NCBI GenBank assembly: GCA_037355855.1
Contig: CM074760.1
Span: 2,286,501-2,350,500, forward strand
DNA length: 64,000 nt
Direction of reading: 5' to 3'
DNA from: Pseudo-nitzschia pungens
Taxonomy: Eukaryota > Bacillariophyta > Bacillariophyceae > Bacillariales > Bacillariaceae
The notes beneath the pieces were generated by a model. That model had not been told where the DNA came from and did no database searches. It saw only the letters and a program-made list of their open reading frames with translations. Shown piece by piece: positions 57,497 through 64,000 of this stretch. Each line of letters begins with the position of its first letter. Position 1 is the stretch's first letter. Position numbers and translations under genes: made by a program.

Positions 57497-57892
57497 TTAC
57501 GCTGCAATCTCAGCGTCTTCGGGCTTTTCCTCGGCGGGCTTCTCGGGTTCGGTTTCCTCCTTGGCGTCCTCAGCCTCAGGCTTCTCTTCCTCGACAACAG
57601 CAGACTTACTTCCGAAGCATCCGCAGAAAGAAGAAAACACGGATTTCTTGGGTTTCTCTTCCTTTTCTTCGACCACAGGTGCCTGTTCTTCAGCGGGAGG
57701 GGTCTCTTCAGCGGGAGGAGGGGTAGTATCAACTGGAACGACAAGAGCGTTGACATGCAATTTGTTAATCAACAACGGACGGAGTTTGTGAGAATCATTA
57801 ATCACCAGTGATGAACGAATTGACTACACCACACAGACAAACCAATCAGCACGAATGCAGTATAATACAATTGTGACCATACCTTCGGCCAT
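57497..57892 (-). CDS. Small acidic Glu/Pro-rich protein with a 10-nt first coding exon
   Basis: Exon 1 is 57892-57883 (ATGGCCGAAG) with a GTATGG donor; exon 2 runs 57732-57497 after GTTCCAG. The 150-bp intron is phase 1 and the join gives MAEVDTTPPPAEETPPAEEQ. Total 81 residues. The unspliced reading (Met at 57805) starts inside the intron and is less natural. The protein is dominated by Glu, Pro, Ala and Lys, with one central hydrophobic and cysteine patch, KKSVFSSFCGCFGSKS, a plausible palmitoylation or membrane-contact site. No known family. Acidic, disordered and small, it could be a membrane-peripheral or mineral-associated protein, but nothing shows this. Confidence 0.75.
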
Positions 57893-60800
57893 CTTGGTGT
57901 CGGTTTTCGATAACTTTTCTTCAACTTGTGTTCAGAACCTGAATATTTTGAATTTATGACGTCAAATGCGATATGGCCGAAAAAGTCGCGTTAGCGCAAG
58001 AGGCAACACCAAAGAAACAATATGAAAGACTTTTCGCGACGGCAGAACCGAACCAAGTTGTGTTCTGGTTCAACGGTACCAACCTGGTACGTGGAGAGCA
58101 TGCGTTTACATCGTCTTCTGTCAAAATAATAACCGGTGGGTCATTTCAACGAGTATGGCGACCATGTGTATGAGCGTTGTCGAATACGAATTAAAACAGT
58201 GGGCAATGGTTTTGGAAGGAGGATGCCAAGCCTGACTCCTCCTGGCCTTACTCTTTCTTTGTTGAGAGGTGCGAAGTCGGTGGGCCTTGTGAAAAAGAAT
58301 ACGAAAATCATTATTAAATTCTGAAAATCAGAATGTCGCGATTCGCGCCGACTCTTCAACGTAGTTCTGTTCGGATTGCGACTCCGCGTCTTCGCATTTT
58401 AATTAATAATTTCCGTTTCGGCGGTAAGATCTTAGCGGACAAAACTGAAAACGAAGTATGTTTGCGACAGTCCCAACGAAAGAATTAAAAACTCTTCACA
58501 AGTGCCTGCCATTTGTAGTTGATTCATGGATGGTACAACCTTAAAGGTACGTAGTCCTACAGGTAACTTTACGTTACTTGTACTTGAGAACCTGCGATAC
58601 CGGTACTTTTTTTAAAACTGGACATTGAGAACATACGAGTAACTTACTGAATAACCTTACCGTAGAGTGCCTATTGAATTAGAAGTACTCGTATTCATAG
58701 TACAACTACATAGAAGGTTTCCTACTATGCTTGTCTGTTTGGGAACGTACGTGCTGGCAAAGAAGGGATTGCGAATCACATGTACATTACGCTGGTCACT
58801 ATCACAATATCGGCACAACGTAAAAAAATTTTAATGGCAGCAATAATGAGCGATTCCCGGAATTACATATCGGAGTATTACATATTGAGTCTGCGGGAAA
58901 TTATATGTTCCTACAGTTGGTCCTCCAAAAAACATGTGTTGAGGGAATCGAAACTACATTTAAGGGGGAAAAAATGAAGAAATTCCCGTACGGTAGAAGC
59001 AAAAAACGCTCACAAAAACAAAATTGGTGGCTGCGGGAAAGAAAAAAAAATCCGGCAGGCTGCAGGAAAGTTCAAAAAAACCGGACCAGCTTATAAAAAA
59101 ATTGGAGTAAGCTTATATACCGTACACTGGATCAAGCTTAAATAAATTGGATCAAGGCTTGAATACCAGTAAACTGGAGCAAGCTTATCAAACAAATTGG
59201 AGTAGCGGCGTTCAAATGTATTTCTACACTTAACCGTTCCAGCAGCGTTAAAAATATTCCTGCAGAGTTAAAAACGTTCCCTCAGCCTTCAGAATGTTCC
59301 CGCAGAAGCAAAAAACACTCCCGTAGAAGCAAAAAAACGCTCCAGCAGAAGCAAAAAACTTTCCTTCAGCTGAGGGAAACAAAAAAATTCCGCAGCCACC
59401 AATTTCAAAATTGGTATTTGTACTACTTTCGTGAAAAATGATAAATTCCCGCAGACTCATTAGCATTAACCTTACCGTAAGACTACCGGTACCTACCGGT
59501 ACGTGTATTCAGTAAACCTTATTCATACTTCTAGAGGGTGTTATTATTATCATTTTTTACAAAATTGTGATGAAAATGAAAATAAGCACTTTCTCTCTAT
59601 TCAATACGGGAGGGGCATCAAAAATATATATATATTTTTTTTTTTCGATTAAAAAAAAATAACCTTACGTACAGTACTACTACTTCTCAACATTTGTACG
59701 GTACAAGTAAACCTTAATTACTAATCTTACTAATCTTACTATTACGGTAAGATCTTACTACGAAGTAAAGTATTTCGAATAATTTTAATTGATCCCCTTG
59801 AATACGTGCCCGTACCGGTACTACGGTAACTCTGAGAAAGGAATTACTGTGTGTGTGTGAGAGATAGAGAGAGAGAGAGAGCGTTGCGACATTTGAAACT
59901 ATTGTCTCGAACTTCCTGTACTGCACAATGTTTCTTCCGTTTGACTCTTCTTTCATATGTTGTCTTCTAAGTGATAGTCATACTAGTATCCACCTTCTTC
60001 TCTTTTGTTGTTGTCCTTCTTGTTTTTCTTTATTAATCCATGACACGTGCTGAGAACTGAATTACAGTAAAAAAATTCCCATAAACTCGTTGTTGAACTA
60101 TCTTTGTTGTTACAGAGTCTAAAAGTATGAGTACAGTACAAGTATCTGTTGTTGAGATTTAGAAGAATGGCATACTTGAAATTTGCTCTGTCTATGAACC
60201 ACTTAGTGCCAGCACTAACTTCATGTTTTTGAAGAAAAGTAATGTACACCACTGCTGGTATCACATGCATCTTTATCGATCTCCAAGACTAAACTTATTT
60301 TTTGGTGGGAACAACATGAGAGACATTTCCACCAAAATACGAGGAAGTAAATGAACATTTTGAAAATTCAGAGGAGAAAAGTGCATTTCTGGTCTCTTCT
60401 TTGAAGGTACGGATCTCTCTTTTTTCAATTTTTACAAGGGATAACCGTGTGAAAATAAAGTCTTCCTTTATTCGAAACTCTGATTCTACAGTCGATACAT
60501 TTCCCATCAAGAACTCTTTTATGATTTTTGTGCGGACGAAACGGTTCTCTAGACCATCATAAGTTTACTATTTAGTTGAAAATTGAAATTATTCGTCACT
60601 GAATCTTCTGACAATGCACGACATTGATTTCTTATTTTCAGCGACAGTGCACCGAATTGAATTAAATTGAACTGAATAACTGAATATCAAATTTGCACAT
60701 GAAGGAATATGTGGAGCAAAAATTGTCGGCAGCCCAATGTGGGCTGCTTGCTGGTCTCATAATAGTGTTTCTGCTTTACGGAAACGTACTCTAGGGGACA

Positions 60801-60896
60801 AAACTTGAGGTTTCCCAATAGGTACGTGGTAGTTGTCTCATTTCTTGCCAGGTTGCTTTGCAAAGTCCGCGAGACATCTGAACTTGGTATCTTCTA
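57893..60896. other. Long intergenic region
   Basis: Contains the foldback element (58886-59459). A 66-codon frame at 57973 (MAEKVALAQEATPKKQ) is too short and unsupported to call. Other content: TACCGGTACCTACCGGTACG (59484), GTAAGATCTTAC (59747), an (AT)n/T-run at 59624-59645 and a (GA)n tract at 59860-59882. No gene is seen in 59840-60890. Confidence 0.4.
58886..59459. mobile_element. Foldback-like element with nested inverted repeats and GCAGAAGCAAAAAAC units
   Basis: TGAGTCTGCGGGAA at 58886-58899 is the exact reverse complement of 59446-59459. A second, inner pair is AATTGGTGGCTGCGGGAAA (about 59020-59040) and TTCCGCAGCCACCAATT (59389-59405). The interior contains three to five short units such as CCCGCAGAAGCAAAAAACAC (59298 onward) and two GGAGCAAGCTTAT-type copies near 59106 and 59177. 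No coding frame. The nesting suits a foldback transposon or a rearranged MITE. Confidence 0.65.
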
Positions 60897-60936
60897 TCAC
60901 TTTTTGTGCTTCGTCAAGTCGTAGCTCACATAATGA

Positions 60937-61780
60937 TCAAAGAGCTTCTTCTTTCTCTGCCGAATCACATTTCATTTTGGCGTATCCAAGCATCATTTGC
61001 TTGCCGTTGAGTGGATTTTGTGTCCACACAGTTCCCTTTGTGCTAACATATAAATCGCCCTCCAAATTAATCACATCTTCGGGTCCAGGAACACTCTTCA
61101 TTCTTGCAATTGGGAGCATCGAATACTTTTCCGCAGCGTTCGCGGCGTTGTAGTAGTGAAGAGCCTTTTCGATTAAATTATTCGTTTCTGAAATCTTGTC
61201 AAGTGCTTCGTGCTTCTTTTGAAGAGTGACAGTAGCAAGTTCTGCGATTTCAATCTTTTTGTCCTGTTCCTGTTTGAGACTTTTGCTTGTCCACGCACTG
61301 AAGGTAACTGTAAACGTTGCCTTTTGGGAGAGTTGCATCGTTTCGCTTGTAGTCTTGATCGACTTCGAAGCCACAAAGAAAACTTCCACTGGGCTCTCCA
61401 TCTCGCCAGATAATTTCCCAGCATCCTTTCAAGGTCTTGACGATCTTGTTTCCAGTCATCGAAATGAATGATCCGTCATTAACTACAGTCAATGCGTGGA
61501 TTCCTCCACTCAGTGATTGCAGTTGTGGAGTCCCATTTGCGCCTGGCATTTCAACGAAGTCATCTGTAGACTTTGGTGTATGCTTGGTGAGATCAACAAC
61601 AATACCTTCGATGGCAAGTCTGGATACCTCTCCTGGATTGCCAATATCCAGACCAAACGACAGGCGTTTTTGGTCTTGGGCATCGACTAATCTTTTCAGG
61701 TCGGAGAGTGGTTTCTCGGAGATGAAAGCAGATCCCTTAAGTGGCAAGAGGAGGATGAAGCCGACGATCGAAGTTCGCAT
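60937..61780 (-). CDS. Secreted or plastid-targeted protein of unknown function; two probable frame breaks
   Basis: Start at 61780 gives MRTSIVGFILLLPLKGSAFI, a signal peptide whose predicted cleavage leaves Phe (GSA-F), as in the diatom ASAF plastid-targeting motif. An earlier Met at 61837 would bury the signal. The first frame (to 61250) encodes LVDAQDQKRLSFGLDIGNPG, GIHALTVVNDGSFISMTGNK and WEIIWRDGEPSGSFLCGFEV. One extra base in about 61320-61400 leads to the second frame (QKATFTVTFSAWTSKSL, HEALDKISETNNLIEKALHY, LYVSTKGTVWTQNPLNGKQM), which stops at 60937. Dropping one T from CTTTGATC there would give LDHYVSYDLTKHKK ending at 60897. Alternatively, the same frame past the stop reads LRLDEAQKVIEDTKFRCLAD. 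No family recognised; the chloroplast is the best guess for location. Confidence 0.55.
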
Positions 61781-64000
61781 GGTGTGATGATATGGATTTG
61801 TTCTTTTTCTATCTTTATGAGGACAACTCGTTTTCAATACCTGCAGACCAATTCAGATTGCTGCTTTGATGGAAACCTCGATACGAGTACGTACTTCCGT
61901 GATGAACGATCCAGAGAGGAAAAGAAAGAACTTCACACAAGACCATCAGAAGAATTTTTTTAAGTTCTTGTCCATCACCGATGACGAGTCAATGAATTTG
62001 ATGCGCGATCATGTTATTAGAATACGAATTGTTATTTTCGATTCTTTTTTCCGATATGAGGGCTCTAAGTACGATTAGAAAATGGATCGTTGTGACCGTG
62101 CATTCCCAGTTTTGGTGCTGTATCTCATGATGGCATTTGTTGCAGTACAGTACAAGGAACGCGGCAGGTTATCTCGAACAACAGCGTAAGGTAACCTTAA
62201 GGCTTACCTGTAGCTGTACACTTTCGGAAACTCTCCTTGCAACATCCATGCACGGGATGATTTTGATTCAGTCAGAATGGAAAGAAGAGTGAATTCATTC
62301 GTGTCCCAATTACTGTATTTTTGTACCAGGGGTGATAATACGGTATGCGTCATTCATATCCATTATGCGTCACTTCTGATGTTCCTTGTGCGTCATGTTC
62401 TGTTGTTCCATCGTAAGTTGGAAATACTGAGCAAGAGGAATAACCTTGCTTACGGTAAGTTACTCGTACGAGTAATGGTAACTCTGTACCGGGAAAATAG
62501 AGGAGTAGACCTTACGGTATTACCATAGTGAGAAAAATACTGGTATTCAGTATTGATGTTTCCTATCTCCTTCGTAGAAATGAACTCTTAGATGTAACAT
62601 ACCTTACGGTAAGTTAAGGTTTACGTCATGGTTCGAATTTCTAGATTGATGATCAGCCGTTAGGAATTCGGTGGAAAACGGGTACCGGTATCATTCTTCG
62701 TACCGGTAATTATGGAATTAGTAGTTACGAAGTATTTTAAGTTACTAAAAAATAGTGAGCGATACATGGCATTCCTTTTTTCCTTTCGTTCTTTTCTTCG
62801 CAGAAATAACTTCGTGTTGTTTAGATACCAAATTCTCTCGATTAGGGCTTCAATAAGTGAAACAAGCACGGGAGAGGTGTTCCTCTTTTTGAAGGAAGGC
62901 AGAAAATATCTTGATCATTGTATCAAACAAGAAGTAAACAAGCTGCAGAACATTGATACAAGTCATTTGATTTGTTTTGTCTGTCTTGATTCCTTGTTGG
63001 TGCGTTATGGGCTATCAGCTGCAATTCTCGAACTGCCAACTGCTTCTGTTATCTGTATTGTTGAGGTTCCTATCATTATAACAAACTAATCTTAACTTCG
63101 GTTCCTCGTCACTTTGTCTCCTGATGGTGACTGCAACTCAACTCATGTTGCTGCAATGACTGGTATTGTTGTACAGATGACCCCCAACACAAATTCGTTT
63201 TTTCAAAACACCATACTGACATACTGTGTTTTCTTAATTGCACAATTATATTTTTGTCGTTGTCGATTCTTGTAGATATTCCGAAAAATCTCCACGACAA
63301 AATCTGATGAATGCAAGAACAAGTAGCTGAGCGTTGGATACTTGTTGGTTCGTTTTAGGAAGGTCGTCTTCTTTTTTCACTCATCTAATAAACGAAGAAT
63401 GAGTGTGGAGCTTCATAATCTAGGCATTCGGCTACGTTTGCTTCATAGGGCTTTAGCATGTATATCGGAATCCATTGGCATGAGTTGCACCAAACCAGTA
63501 TACGTAGGCGACAATGGAGCGAACTGAAGAGACTATTCTCCAATCTGCAAACAAACGTTTCGCAGCAGATTGCCTCCATTGTGGTAGAAATCACTGGAAG
63601 CTTCATCTACGCATGTTCTCATAGTATTCAGTCGGGGCCCTTGACTGCCGGAGAGAGCGACAATTTGACAACGCCTTTCTGAATAGCCAAGGCAGTGCTG
63701 AAATAAATGAAGGAAAAACAAACGTCGAACTGCACAAATTAGTATGCACGAAAGGATGCCGTCAAAGCAAAATACCCATGGTGATGTGAAGCATCCTTCC
63801 GATTTGGTGTTGGTTGACTGATAACTTTTGTATTTGCGTGTTTTTCCGTTTTAATCGAAATTATATGTAGATCTAGCTAGAGGATAACAACCAATTGTTT
63901 TGCAATGAATCCTAATTCGTAGGAGCCACACATGGCATTGAATCTTGTTTATTTATCGACGACATGCCATGTTTTGTTTTTCTCTCCCGAAAAATCAAAC
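61781..64000. other. Intergenic, no supported gene to window end
   Basis: Frames up to 125 codons (62712-63089) show no domain, splice sites or compositional support. AAGGTAACCTTAAGGCTTAC (62189), TAAGTTACTCGTACGAGTAA (62455) and CTTACGGTAAGTTAAGGTTT (62603) continue the intergenic word pattern. Confidence 0.35.

Noticed and set aside
60838..60937. TGA read as selenocysteine in the secreted protein
   Set aside because: The same frame does continue for about 30 residues, but no SECIS hairpin was recognised, and removing one T from CTTTGATC is a simpler fix that also gives a clean end.
62712..63089. 125-codon plus-strand frame
   Set aside because: No motif, composition like the flanking AT-rich DNA.

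Overview
The window is nuclear DNA of a diatom. The strongest evidence is an almost complete silicic acid transporter (SIT) at 39540-41195, with both EGxQ/GRQ motif pairs and the CMLD motif. Short GT-AG introns (103-198 bp) and large secretory-pathway proteins with N-terminal membrane anchors fit this. A raphid pennate such as Pseudo-nitzschia, Nitzschia or Fragilariopsis is likely, but that is inference. I saw no bacterial, organellar or viral genes, no tRNA or rRNA, and no CRISPR.

Layout. 1-2.1 kb: 3' end of a low-complexity gene with a PH-like C-terminus. 2.9-4.5 kb: a minisatellite abutting a MITE-like element. 5.1-8.0 kb: a DUF3237 protein and an exostosin-like glycosyltransferase. 8.6-11.4 kb (minus): a disordered repeat protein. 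12.2-14.0 kb: a Sec14/CRAL-TRIO protein. 14.7-16.8 kb (minus): a membrane-anchored protein with a satellite-filled intron. 17.9-23.7 kb: a giant PqiA-type membrane protein. 24.2-29.2 kb (minus): a leucine-rich-repeat plus PH-like protein resembling STK11IP/nischarin. 30-35 kb: a two-TM small protein, an intron-containing hypothetical gene and a duplicated winged-helix-like protein. 35.9-37.3 kb (minus): a sulfotransferase. 39.5-41.2 kb: the SIT. 42.5-46.1 kb: a small coiled protein and a five-TM protein. 47.2-48.9 kb: a second sulfotransferase. 50.1-52.8 kb: the lariat debranching enzyme DBR1 with an RGG-rich N-terminus. 54.5-56.4 kb: a TM-anchored kinase. 57.5-57.9 kb (minus): a small acidic protein with a 10-nt first coding exon. 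60.9-61.8 kb (minus): a secreted or plastid-directed protein. The last 2 kb shows no convincing gene.

Two signals cut across the annotation. First, at least fifteen reading-frame breaks in seven genes all have the same sign: one extra base, with a +1 shift needed to stay in frame. Seven lie in DBR1 alone. Catalytic motifs on both sides are intact, and several breaks must occur before the in-frame stop. Base-insertion errors in the assembly are therefore the leading explanation, with programmed frameshifting the exciting but less likely alternative. Second, the intergenic DNA is structured. It holds three TIR or foldback elements, a two-copy hairpin family, two minisatellites, and a dense, strand-symmetric vocabulary of GTAAGGTTAC/GTAACCTTAC and TACCGGTA words.

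Functionally, many genes serve the membrane and secretory system: SIT, two sulfotransferases, a glycosyltransferase, a TM kinase, PqiA, Sec14 and PH proteins. They do not form an operon-like unit, because orientations alternate and each gene appears to stand alone.
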